Positions 49,337-57,415 of a stretch of DNA of 64,000 nt are shown here, piece after piece. The stretch spans positions 62,001 through 126,000 of the forward strand of contig CACNFY010000001.1 in NCBI GenBank assembly GCA_902619925.1. Reading direction: 5' to 3'. Position numbers and translations under genes: made by a program. The first letter of the stretch is position 1. The number at the start of each line of letters is the position of its first letter. The DNA comes from an uncultured Pelagibacteraceae bacterium. Lineage in GTDB: Bacteria > Pseudomonadota > Alphaproteobacteria > Pelagibacterales > Pelagibacteraceae. The notes beneath the pieces were generated by a model, which saw only the letters and a program-made list of their open reading frames with translations, was not told where the DNA came from and ran no database searches.

Positions 49337-49889
49337 ATAGGTAACTTGAAACTAATGGTTTATAAAAATAACAATTATAATTTTCTTTAATATTTTTATA
49401 CCCACAGTTCTTTGCAAAAGTTGAAATTATGAAATCTATTTGGTTTTTATCTTCACGAAGACTTAGCTTTCTTTTATTAATATTAAACTCGAAGTTTTTC
49501 TTAAATTGCTTTTTTGCATTTATCATCACAAGAGTATTATTGTCTTGTAACAAATAATATGCAAAGTCCTCGGGGAATACTGGATAAGTATTATAATTAG
49601 TTATTTTTTTTGCTTCTTTGGGGAACCATTCATAAGAAATCAGGGGCAGGTCTTCTTTTGTTTTATGTATATAAATATAAAGATCTTGAGGATAATCTTT
49701 TAAGTAATTTTCCCTTTCACCTCTTGCTATAACAGATTTATTTCTAGACTTAAAATATAATGTAAATTCATTATTATGAGATTTCATTGTCCCTACATTA
49801 AATAATTTATCAAAATTTTCATAGGATATCTCTGCTGATAAATTAATATTTATAAAAAAAATAAAAATAGATATTAATAAATATTTCAT
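49329..49889 (-). CDS. Secreted protein of unknown function
   Basis: I do not recognise this 186-residue protein. The first 18 residues form a clear signal peptide (hydrophobic Leu/Ile/Phe core ending LSA-E). The mature part is polar and lysine-rich with many Tyr and Phe, contains YPVFPEDFAYYLLQ in the middle, and has two cysteines near the end (NCGYKNIKENYNCYF) that could form a disulfide. No catalytic motif or repeat is visible. It probably resides in the periplasm. It lies downstream of a membrane-anchored alpha/beta hydrolase on the same strand, about 50 bases away. Confidence 0.7.
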   Translation of the reverse strand: MKYLLISIFIFFININLSAEISYENFDKLFNVGTMKSHNNEFTLYFKSRNKSVIARGERENYLKDYPQDLYIYIHKTKEDLPLISYEWFPKEAKKITNYNTYPVFPEDFAYYLLQDNNTLVMINAKKQFKKNFEFNINKRKLSLREDKNQIDFIISTFAKNCGYKNIKENYNCYFYKPLVSSYLFN

Positions 49890-49938
49890 TATTGAAATAT
49901 TAAATAAAAGTTAGTTTCTTATTTGACTAGAATGTGGC

Positions 49939-50748
49939 CTAATTTAAACGTTCAATAAAATTTTTTATACTGGAAATGAGTTCAGAGTTATAATCCATCA
50001 TGTGGTCATCTACCTCATTAAAATATTTATATTTTGGGTCATTAGATTTATTGAACATTTCTTTTCCCATTTCAAAAGGTACAATCGTATCTTTATTTCC
50101 ATGCAAAATAAGAATTGGTATGTTAATCTTATTTAATTTATTTTCTGATTCATATGTATCCTTTAAAAGAATTTTAACTGGCAAATAAGGATAATATTTT
50201 TTTGCAAGCTTTATCATTGATGTAAAAGGGGACTCCAAAATTATTCCAGCAAAATTATTTTTTGATGCTAAATCTACCGCTACAGCGGTACCTAGCGACT
50301 CCCCATATAGAATAATGTTTTTATCTTCTACTCCATTTTCATTTAACCATTTTTTTGCAGCATCAGAGTCTTTATATATTCCTTTTTCGCTTGGTTTACC
50401 CTGATTGCCACTAAAACCGCGATAGGCAACTATAAGGTAATTTATATCTAATTTTGCTAATTCATTAAGTTTGTAAACTCTGTTATCTAATCTTCCTGCG
50501 TTACCATGGAAAAACAAAATAGTTTTGTAACTTTTGTTTTTATTATAATACCAAGAAATTAATTGAGTATCCGATTCTACGAAGATTTTTTCAATCTTGT
50601 GATTTAAATTTGTTTCATCTAAATAATTATTTTCAGAAGGATGGTATAACAACTTTCTTTGGTAAAAATATATAAACATTACTAAAATCAAATATGCAAT
50701 AAATAGAAATATTAATACATTTAGTAAGTTCATTTTATATTTTTTCAT
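49939..50748 (-). CDS. Membrane-anchored alpha/beta hydrolase (Bem46/ABHD13-like)
   Basis: A 269-residue serine hydrolase with an N-terminal membrane helix (about residues 8-28, LLNVLIFLFIAYLILVMFIY), followed by the family's short QRKLLYHPS. The fold shows FFHGNAGRLDNR, nucleophile elbow LYGESLGTAVA, acid in HGNKDTIVPF and a His near the end (DDHMMDYN). Substrate is unknown; relatives are esterases or thioesterases. An ATG at 50733 is an equally possible start and would avoid the 14-base overlap with the EamA gene. It is probably co-transcribed with that gene. Confidence 0.82.
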   Translation of the reverse strand: MKKYKMNLLNVLIFLFIAYLILVMFIYFYQRKLLYHPSENNYLDETNLNHKIEKIFVESDTQLISWYYNKNKSYKTILFFHGNAGRLDNRVYKLNELAKLDINYLIVAYRGFSGNQGKPSEKGIYKDSDAAKKWLNENGVEDKNIILYGESLGTAVAVDLASKNNFAGIILESPFTSMIKLAKKYYPYLPVKILLKDTYESENKLNKINIPILILHGNKDTIVPFEMGKEMFNKSNDPKYKYFNEVDDHMMDYNSELISSIKNFIERLN

Positions 50749-51643
50749 TTTTTATTTTTTTTTTAACTAAATATATTCCTAAAAATACCATTAAGGTTGA
50801 TAAATAATGATAAGCCTCTAATTTTTCATTAAATAAAATAATACCGTAGAAAGCACCATAGACTGTAAATAAATATAGTGTAAATCCAGTTGTGGTGGCA
50901 CCAAGATATTTTTGTGTATATGTATAAAGACTAAAGGCAATTATCCCTGGAGAGATTGCAGCAAAGAAAGTCCACATATAAAAATAATTATTAAAAATTG
51001 TTGCTTGTATTAGTATCTGCTCAGAAATATAAAAAGGTAGCAAGCTCAATGCTCCACATAAAGATATAATTGTGAAACGTTCAAAAACAGATAATTTTGA
51101 CTTCCAATAAAAAAGATAAACTGAATACAAAGCCCAACCTATCGCAGCTCCTAACATCCATAGATCACCTTTAGTAAATTTTAGTGATAAAAGCAAATTT
51201 ATATCTGCTTTAATTATTATTAATAAAACTCCCGTTAAACATAAAACTAACCCTATAAATTTTAGAATAGTAAACTTCTCTTTAAAAAGAAAATAAGAAA
51301 TTAAAATTATAAATATTGGCGATGAGGTATATATTATTCCCATATTTATAATAGTTGTAGTTTGGCCAGCAAGAAAAGGGAATGCTCCACATATACCGCA
51401 ACCCATTGCTCCTAAAAAGAAAAGTTTTTTAAATTCTGTTTTAACAATTTTTTTTTTTTTAATTAATTTTTCGTAATTAAAAAGAAATAAAATTATAAAG
51501 ACTATTGTCCATCTCCAAAATGCAAGAGAAATAGGTGGCACAAATTCTACTCCACCTCGAGCCACAATTAAATTACTGGCCATGAATACAGGTTGAATAA
51601 ATAATAATAAGTAAGGTATTAAAATTGAATTATTTTTTTTCAA
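50735..51643 (-). CDS. EamA/DMT-superfamily transporter
   Basis: A 302-residue membrane protein with ten predicted helices arranged as two EamA repeats, near residues 8-145 and 160-295. Recognisable family features are SLAFWRWTIVFIILF in the first repeat, INMGIIYTSSPIFI, LGAAIGWALYSVYLFYW at the start of the second and GFTLYLFTVYGAFYG near the end. Such proteins are usually exporters or exchangers of metabolites or amino acids; the substrate cannot be read here. A 58-residue membrane ORF ends 12 bases upstream. Confidence 0.85.
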   Translation of the reverse strand: MKKNNSILIPYLLLFIQPVFMASNLIVARGGVEFVPPISLAFWRWTIVFIILFLFNYEKLIKKKKIVKTEFKKLFFLGAMGCGICGAFPFLAGQTTTIINMGIIYTSSPIFIILISYFLFKEKFTILKFIGLVLCLTGVLLIIIKADINLLLSLKFTKGDLWMLGAAIGWALYSVYLFYWKSKLSVFERFTIISLCGALSLLPFYISEQILIQATIFNNYFYMWTFFAAISPGIIAFSLYTYTQKYLGATTTGFTLYLFTVYGAFYGIILFNEKLEAYHYLSTLMVFLGIYLVKKKIKNEKI

Positions 51644-51655
51644 TTTATGTCTGAT

Positions 51656-51832
51656 TTATTTTTTATCAAAGAAAGCTTCGTAAACCATCATAATAATGGC
51701 TATACCCATTAAAATATAAACTGGTAAAACATCGAGAAAAGATATCATCATTGACCTAGTAAGAGTTGTAGCTAATCCTATTAGAAAAAATAATGCAAAA
51801 GATAGACCTACAAGTGTTGTAATCTTATTCAT
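51656..51832 (-). CDS. Small two-helix membrane protein, 58 residues, function unknown
   Basis: An ORF from ATG 51832 to TAA 51656. The protein starts MNKITTLVGLSFALFFLIGL and has two membrane helices, about 6-22 and 36-52, joined by a short loop (TTLTRSMMISFLDVLP), with charged ends (EAFFDKK). The ATG overlaps the amidase stop by 8 bases and the next gene begins 12 bases after the stop, the spacing of a real operon member. The hydrophobic pattern and absence of stops in this AT-rich DNA support coding. No family was recognised; a transporter accessory subunit is only a guess. Confidence 0.62.
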   Translation of the reverse strand: MNKITTLVGLSFALFFLIGLATTLTRSMMISFLDVLPVYILMGIAIIMMVYEAFFDKK

Positions 51833-53162
51833 TGTGTTCCTTACTTTTTTGTTCTAGCCACCTAGCAACTCCAAGAAACCTATGATCATCATACTTATCA
51901 CCGATTAATTGAACTCCTAAAGGTAAATTATTTTCTCCTTGAAGTAAAGGTAGAGATATAGCTGGTGTGTGCATATAGGACCATACTCGATTAAAATCTG
52001 CACTACCTGTACTTTTTAATCCCTTATCCGCTACCCCAGTACTGCAAGGACTTATTACACCATGATAATCTTCGAAAACCTCTTTGTAAGATTCATAGCT
52101 TCTTTTCATAAAATCTACTGCATCTAAATATTCTTTTGCTGTATGTTTCATACCTTTAGATATTGCTGTTTGCATTTCTTTAGACAGTTTGTTTTTTGAT
52201 TTTTTATAATACATTTGAAAATTGTTTGCTAAATCGGATTCGTGAATAACTCTATGGTATTTATCAATATCTTTAAAATAGGATGGAGTATCAAACACTT
52301 CTATGTTCTTTTTAAAAGATTTTATAAAATATTCAAATGACTCTCTTGATTTTTTATCAATTTTTTTCCAACTATCTGTTTTATAAAAAATAAATTTTGG
52401 TTCAAAAAGCGGTCCTTTTAAACATTCCTCTAACATAAATTCAGATGAATAATGTATTGTAGCTTCATCATATTGATCTTTTTTTATTAGAATTTTTGCA
52501 AGTAGAGCAACATCTTCTACTGTTTTGCCAAAAACTCCAATATGATCTAAATTATATGAGGTTCTCAAAACTCCATTTCTAGAAATTAATCCATAACTTG
52601 GTTTGTATCCAACTACACCACAATAAGAGGCTGGCCTTATTACTGAACCTCCAGTTTGAGATCCAATCGACAACGGTGCCATATGCGTTGCTATAACTGC
52701 TGCAGATCCACTAGATGACCCACCTGGAGTTCTAGAATAATCGTGGGGATTTCTAGTTGCAGGTGGAGCAAGAAATGCCAATTCAGATGTAGCAGTTTTC
52801 CCCATTATAATAGCTCCAGCTGATTTTAATATATCAACAATTTCAGCATTCTGAGATTGTGTTTTACCTTTTCGTAAAACAGTTCCACATTCAGTAGGCA
52901 TATCATAAGTACCTATAATATCCTTTAATGCTACTGGAATTCCATGTAATGGACCCATAGGCTTACCAGATTTACGATGTTTGTCAGCTTCATCCGCTTT
53001 TTCTAAAAGAAGTTTTTTATCAAAGTGAACCCAGGCTTTAACATCTTTTTCAAATTTTTTAATTTGATCAATATAATTTGTACAAAGTTCTGTAGATGTT
53101 AATTCAGACTTTCTTATTTTTTCAGCTAACTGATGAACAGGTAATGAAAAAAGATTTGACAT
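51825..53162 (-). CDS. Amidase-signature family hydrolase (GatA-like)
   Basis: A 445-residue amidase with a complete Ser-cisSer-Lys triad: Lys in GIPVALKDIIG, cis-Ser in GGSSSGSAAVIA and the nucleophile in SIGSQTGGSVIRPAS. It is closer to stand-alone amidases than to GatA because no gatB or gatC is adjacent and the C-terminal part is divergent. It probably hydrolyses a small amide in the cytoplasm. It follows the TRAP permease genes by 8 bases, so the imported compound or a derivative might be its substrate; that is inference. Confidence 0.85.
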   Translation of the reverse strand: MSNLFSLPVHQLAEKIRKSELTSTELCTNYIDQIKKFEKDVKAWVHFDKKLLLEKADEADKHRKSGKPMGPLHGIPVALKDIIGTYDMPTECGTVLRKGKTQSQNAEIVDILKSAGAIIMGKTATSELAFLAPPATRNPHDYSRTPGGSSSGSAAVIATHMAPLSIGSQTGGSVIRPASYCGVVGYKPSYGLISRNGVLRTSYNLDHIGVFGKTVEDVALLAKILIKKDQYDEATIHYSSEFMLEECLKGPLFEPKFIFYKTDSWKKIDKKSRESFEYFIKSFKKNIEVFDTPSYFKDIDKYHRVIHESDLANNFQMYYKKSKNKLSKEMQTAISKGMKHTAKEYLDAVDFMKRSYESYKEVFEDYHGVISPCSTGVADKGLKSTGSADFNRVWSYMHTPAISLPLLQGENNLPLGVQLIGDKYDDHRFLGVARWLEQKSKEHNE

Positions 53163-53170
53163 TTAAAATT

Positions 53171-54544
53171 TTAATCAGCAAATAAAGTATCTGGTAACCA
53201 TAGTGCAATACCTGGGAATATATACATTAAGACCATAGCTAAAATTACAATGCCTAAAAAAGGCATGATACCTCTAAATATTTGCATTAGTTCAACATTC
53301 CTACTTTGGACTCCTTTCAAATAATAGGCTGACATTGCCATAGGTGGAGTTAAAAAAGAAGTTTGTAAATTTAAAGCAATTAGCATTGCAAAAAAATAAG
53401 GGTTTACTCCAAAAAACTCAACAAGAGGTAAGAATATTGGAACAAAAATAATTAAAATTTCAGTCCACTCAAGGGGCCAACCCAGTAAAAATATTATTAT
53501 TTGCGTAATTACTAGAAATTGCCATGGTTGAATATCCATTGATTTGAAGAACGTTTCAAAAACTTCATGTCCTCCAAGGTATGAAAATACTGATGCGAAG
53601 GTCCATGAACCCACAAATAACCACATAATCATTGCACTTGTTTTTGCTGTAAGAAATACAGACTCTTTAAAGTTTTTCCATTTTAAAGATTTATAGAAAT
53701 ATGAAAGCACTAAAGCTCCAAAAGCACCGACTGCTGCAGCCTCGGCTGGAGTTGCAAGTCCTGCTAAAATTGTACCAAGTACTAAAATTATTAAAGAAAA
53801 TAATGGAACAAAAGATACTAATACCTCTTTCAATATCTCTGATCTCGGTGGTATTTCCTCTGCTGCTGGTTTAGGTGCTAAAGATGGATTAAAATACGCT
53901 CTTATTATTACATAGAGAATATACAATCCAGCCAACATTAAACCTGGAAATATCGCAGCTGCAAAAAGTCTTAAGGGCGAAAGCTGAGCTATAACAGCAT
54001 AAACAATTAACATAATACTCGGTGGGATTAGTATTCCTAAGCAACCTCCAGAGCAAATTACACCTGATGCAAATTTTTTATCATATCCAGCCCTTATCAT
54101 TGCCGGCCAAGCTAGAAGTCCCATTAAAGTTACAACAGCACCGATAATTCCTGTTGCTGTTGAAAATAGTGCACAAGTTACAAGTGCTGCAACAGCCATT
54201 GATGCTGGTAGTCGATGAGATGCTAATCTAATCGCAAAAAATAATTTTGCTACAATTCCTGCTCTTTCTACTAGATAGCCCATAAAAAGAAATAAGGGGA
54301 CTGCAGTTAAAACGGTATTATCCATTATCGTATAGGTATTTTGAACTAATAAAGAAAATATCCGATTATCGAGTAAATGATCCATTCTACTTGGATCAAA
54401 GTAAGCATAATAACCAAATCCAACTCCCATCGCTAATAAAGTGAATGCGATTGGGAAACCTAATAAAACAGCAAAAAGAAATAAACTCATCATTAAAATT
54501 GCTATCTCAGGATTTGAAAGTTCAAATAACATCGGCTTTGTCAT
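53171..54544 (-). CDS. TRAP transporter large permease (DctM type)
   Basis: The large membrane subunit of a tripartite ATP-independent periplasmic transporter, 457 residues with about 12 helices. Typical segments are LFLFMGYLVERAGI near 85-98, GCLGILIPPSIMLIVYA with the conserved proline loop, LATPAEAAAVGAFGAL and LQTSFLTPPMAMSAYYLKG. It moves substrate delivered by the DctP protein using an ion gradient. It overlaps dctQ by 23 bases (11 if the ATG at 54532 is used). Name and substrate class come from the neighbours. Confidence 0.93.
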   Translation of the reverse strand: MTKPMLFELSNPEIAILMMSLFLFAVLLGFPIAFTLLAMGVGFGYYAYFDPSRMDHLLDNRIFSLLVQNTYTIMDNTVLTAVPLFLFMGYLVERAGIVAKLFFAIRLASHRLPASMAVAALVTCALFSTATGIIGAVVTLMGLLAWPAMIRAGYDKKFASGVICSGGCLGILIPPSIMLIVYAVIAQLSPLRLFAAAIFPGLMLAGLYILYVIIRAYFNPSLAPKPAAEEIPPRSEILKEVLVSFVPLFSLIILVLGTILAGLATPAEAAAVGAFGALVLSYFYKSLKWKNFKESVFLTAKTSAMIMWLFVGSWTFASVFSYLGGHEVFETFFKSMDIQPWQFLVITQIIIFLLGWPLEWTEILIIFVPIFLPLVEFFGVNPYFFAMLIALNLQTSFLTPPMAMSAYYLKGVQSRNVELMQIFRGIMPFLGIVILAMVLMYIFPGIALWLPDTLFAD

Positions 54545-55109
54545 CCTTTTGTGAGGTTCTCATTAATACCTTTTCTGTTTCTTCAGCGTCTGCTGATAGT
54601 CTTTCTGGCCAGTGACCTGTTTTAATACATATAATTGCTCTAAACACTTCACTAATACCCTGAATTGCTAATAAGAGTCCAGATAAGGGTATTATAGACT
54701 TTGCCATATAAATTTGTATTTGTGCCGGACTATTCCAGCTAGTTTCTTTTATTTTCCAAGCGAGTGCTGCGTATTCATATCCATAAAATACTAAAGCTAA
54801 AATACCTGGAAAGAAAAAAATAAAATATAAAACTAAATCAATCCAACCTTGAACTCTTGTTGGGAATAGTCTGTAGATGACATCCCCTCTTACATGTGCT
54901 TCTGTAGATAAGGTATATGCTCCTGCCATCATAAAAATAGCTCCATACATCTGTAAACTAAAATCAAAGTTCCATAATGTGGGACTATTAAAAGCATATG
55001 CCATAATTACTTCATAACACGTGCCTCCCATTAAAATTACAATGCACCAAGAGAAAGCTTTTCCCATTGAAGCACTAAGGGTATCTGCAAATTTTATGAA
55101 AGATCTCAT
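54522..55109 (-). CDS. TRAP transporter small permease (DctQ type)
   Basis: A 195-residue four-helix membrane protein. Helices are near 18-38, 55-72, 90-110 and 135-155, with the DctQ motif YTLSTEAHVRGDVIYRLFP near 64-82. The C-terminal 35 residues are charged and cytoplasmic. It lies after a transcription terminator that separates it from the binding protein gene, and overlaps dctM. Confidence 0.9.
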   Translation of the reverse strand: MRSFIKFADTLSASMGKAFSWCIVILMGGTCYEVIMAYAFNSPTLWNFDFSLQMYGAIFMMAGAYTLSTEAHVRGDVIYRLFPTRVQGWIDLVLYFIFFFPGILALVFYGYEYAALAWKIKETSWNSPAQIQIYMAKSIIPLSGLLLAIQGISEVFRAIICIKTGHWPERLSADAEETEKVLMRTSQKDDKADVI

Positions 55110-55147
55110 TGTTTTACTCTATGATAAATACAGTTAGTTTAGCAAAC

Positions 55148-55173
55148 AAAAAAAAGGGGGCCTTTGGCCCCCT
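55148..55173 (-). terminator. Rho-independent terminator/attenuator between dctP and dctQ
   Basis: A perfect GC-rich hairpin AGGGGGCC-(3)-GGCCCCCT at 55155-55173 is followed, in the minus-strand direction, by a run of T (A tract 55148-55155 on the plus strand). It lies 21 bases after the dctP stop. Partial termination would give more binding protein than membrane subunits. Confidence 0.85.
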
Positions 55174-55194
55174 CAATTTAATTAAGATTTAACT

Positions 55195-56340
55195 TTATAT
55201 TTTAACTTTCCCTAACGGTCCGAACTCATTTTCATAAGCTAATCTGTAATTTGGCTGATTCATCAGCAAGTATTTCATTACTCTCTTAGCGTATGCTTTT
55301 TGAGAATCTACGACTTTTTTGAAGAAAGCATCTTTCTTCGTGAAATCGCCGATAACTTTATCCCAACCTTTTAATTGTTGAGCTAAAATCTCATCAGACG
55401 TTTGGTAAACGTTAACTTTATGTTCATTCATTAATTTAGATAAATCAGCTGAATATCTAACTAATGCTTTGAAATAGTTATCTGTGTTTGCAGCATAAGC
55501 AGCATTTTTTAATATTGCTTGATTTGCTGGTGACAGACTGTTGAAAGATTTGTTGTTAATCGGTATTTCAAACATCTCTTGTGATTGGTGGAAGCTTCCT
55601 AAGTGATAATGCTTAGAAACATCTTGCATACCAAACTGAGAGTCTGAAGTTGGGTTGTTAAACTCAGCTGCTTCAATCAATCCAGTTTTCATTGCTGGTT
55701 GAATTTCACCACCTGGTAACTGTCTTACGACCATTCCCATTGCTGTAAGAACGTTAGTAGCAAGACCAACTGTTCTGTACTTCATACCTTTAACATCAGA
55801 TACTTTAGTTACATTTTTCTTAAACCAACCAAATGGTTGTGCTGGCATCGGCATATGGAATACACCAGTGTAATCAAAGCCTACTTTTTTAATAGTCTCT
55901 TCATACAATGCTCTTCCTCCACCATATTCCATCCATCCCATTACCTCTTGAGATGACATTCCGTATGACGGACCAGTTCCGAATAAAGATGCAGCTGGAT
56001 TTTTACCATACCAGTATGCAGTTACCCAGTGACCCATATCAACAGCACCCGAGCTAACAGCTTGACCAATTTCACTGGTCTTTACAACTGCTCCAACAGG
56101 TTGTAGATCAATTTTTAAAGATCCTCCAGACATGTCGCTAACCATTTTGCAATAGTCGCCTGCCATTTCGAAAAATATGTTAGCTCCACTTGGCCATGCT
56201 GCTTGCATTTTCAAGGTTTGAGCTGCACCTAAATTTACGTAAGGCATTGCAACTGCTGCTACACCGGCTGCTGCTGCTGTCTTGAAGAATTTTCGTCTTG
56301 AAGGTGTTTTTCCCCTCAAAGATTTTTTAGATTTAATCAT
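55195..56340 (-). CDS. TRAP transporter substrate-binding protein with Tat signal (TakP-like)
   Basis: The periplasmic receptor of the TRAP system, 381 residues. The N-terminus has a twin-arginine signal, PSRRKFFKTAAAAG near 13-26, with cleavage near GAA-QTL at about 40. Tat export suggests folding before export. The mature part resembles the TakP branch that binds 2-oxo or 2-hydroxy acids (MGHWVTAYWYGKNPAASLF, GGGRALYEE, AEFNNPTSDSQFGM). A Shine-Dalgarno AGGAG precedes the ATG. The neighbouring oxidases of hydroxy acids agree with such a substrate, for example lactate or pyruvate; the exact ligand is inferred. Confidence 0.88.
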   Translation of the reverse strand: MIKSKKSLRGKTPSRRKFFKTAAAAGVAAVAMPYVNLGAAQTLKMQAAWPSGANIFFEMAGDYCKMVSDMSGGSLKIDLQPVGAVVKTSEIGQAVSSGAVDMGHWVTAYWYGKNPAASLFGTGPSYGMSSQEVMGWMEYGGGRALYEETIKKVGFDYTGVFHMPMPAQPFGWFKKNVTKVSDVKGMKYRTVGLATNVLTAMGMVVRQLPGGEIQPAMKTGLIEAAEFNNPTSDSQFGMQDVSKHYHLGSFHQSQEMFEIPINNKSFNSLSPANQAILKNAAYAANTDNYFKALVRYSADLSKLMNEHKVNVYQTSDEILAQQLKGWDKVIGDFTKKDAFFKKVVDSQKAYAKRVMKYLLMNQPNYRLAYENEFGPLGKVKI

Positions 56341-56353
56341 TCTTCTCTCCTCT

Positions 56354-56405
56354 TAGTTAATTAACTATGCAATTAAAGCATAAAAGGATTGAAGAGTCCT
56401 ATGCT
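56354..56405 (-). promoter_or_regulatory. Palindromic elements in the leader of the TRAP binding-protein gene
   Basis: TAGTTAATTAACTA at 56354-56367 is a perfect 14-base palindrome 14 bases upstream of the dctP ATG. A second inverted pair, AGCATA (56377-56382) and TATGCT (56400-56405), lies just beyond. Either could be a repressor site or an RNA hairpin. AT-rich DNA makes chance palindromes fairly common. Confidence 0.35.
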
Positions 56406-56459
56406 AAATAGACTTATTACAAATTATTTACAACCTTGAGTGGTAATTATTAACATCTA

Positions 56460-57413
56460 TTAGTTAACTTTATTCTTACAGCCACCTGTATCAAAAAATT
56501 CTGTAAGATTATCAATGGCTAGATTAGCCATTGCAGTCCTAGTTTCTTTTGTGGCACTACCAAGATGCGGTAATATAAATGCACTTTTGTGCTTCATGTA
56601 CCCGGGATTTAAGTTTGGCTCTCCTTTATATACGTCAAGACCAACTGCATATACTTTTCTTCTATCTAGTGCATCTATCAAAGCTACGTCATCAACAATG
56701 TCTCCTCTAGCTACGTTGGTTACTACTGCTCCTTTGGGCAATTTTTCTAATGCATCTTTATTTATTAAATTAACAGTCTCTTTAGAGGCTGGACAACACA
56801 CAGATAATACATCCGATACAGACAATAAACTTTCTAAGGTTTCGTGATAAGTTGCTCCTTGCTCTTTATCACCACTAAGCTTGGATCTGTTGTGGTAGTG
56901 GATAATCATACCTAATGATCTAGCTACGTGAGCAATTTTTTGACCTATTCTACCCATGCCCAAAATTCCTAGTCGTGCTCCAGTTAATTGTTTGCCAATA
57001 AGATAATCAGCAGACCATTTCCAGTTCGACTCTCTTGCACCCTCAATACCTTCAGAAGCTCTCCTGCACGCACCCAAAATTAATAAGATACCAATTTCTG
57101 CAGTAGCATCTGTTAAGACTTCTGGCGTATTAGTTACTGCAATATTTCTTTTTTTTGCTGCTTCGAGATCAATATTTCCAAAACCAACTGCAAAGTTAGA
57201 CAAAATTTTTACGCTATCTGGTAATTTATTTATTGTTTCCTCATCTAATTTGTCTGTTAATGCAGATAAAATTCCATCACATCCTTGGCTAAGCTCTATT
57301 AGTTTATCTTGGGAATATAATTCGTCATTTAAATTAAGATTCACGTCATATAAATTTTTAAGCTTATCCTCATTTGATCTTAACAACCTTCTAGTGACAA
57401 GTATTTTTTTCAT
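56460..57413 (-). CDS. D-isomer 2-hydroxyacid dehydrogenase (glyoxylate/hydroxypyruvate reductase type)
   Basis: An NAD(P)-dependent enzyme interconverting 2-oxo acids and D-2-hydroxy acids, 317 residues. It has the dinucleotide motif LGILGMGRIGQKIAHVAR near 150-167, then HYHNRSK, a strand end that tolerates NADPH, catalytic Arg in NVARGDIVDD, Glu in KGEPNLNP and His in LPHLGSATKETR. Glyoxylate, hydroxypyruvate or another short oxo acid is plausible. It lies between a D-2-hydroxyacid oxidase gene (2 bases away) and the TRAP genes. Confidence 0.88.
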   Translation of the reverse strand: MKKILVTRRLLRSNEDKLKNLYDVNLNLNDELYSQDKLIELSQGCDGILSALTDKLDEETINKLPDSVKILSNFAVGFGNIDLEAAKKRNIAVTNTPEVLTDATAEIGILLILGACRRASEGIEGARESNWKWSADYLIGKQLTGARLGILGMGRIGQKIAHVARSLGMIIHYHNRSKLSGDKEQGATYHETLESLLSVSDVLSVCCPASKETVNLINKDALEKLPKGAVVTNVARGDIVDDVALIDALDRRKVYAVGLDVYKGEPNLNPGYMKHKSAFILPHLGSATKETRTAMANLAIDNLTEFFDTGGCKNKVN

Positions 57414-57415
57414 AA

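Noticed and set aside
51825-53162. GatA subunit of the tRNA amidotransferase
   Set aside because: No gatC or gatB is adjacent and the C-terminal half is divergent, so a stand-alone amidase is more likely.
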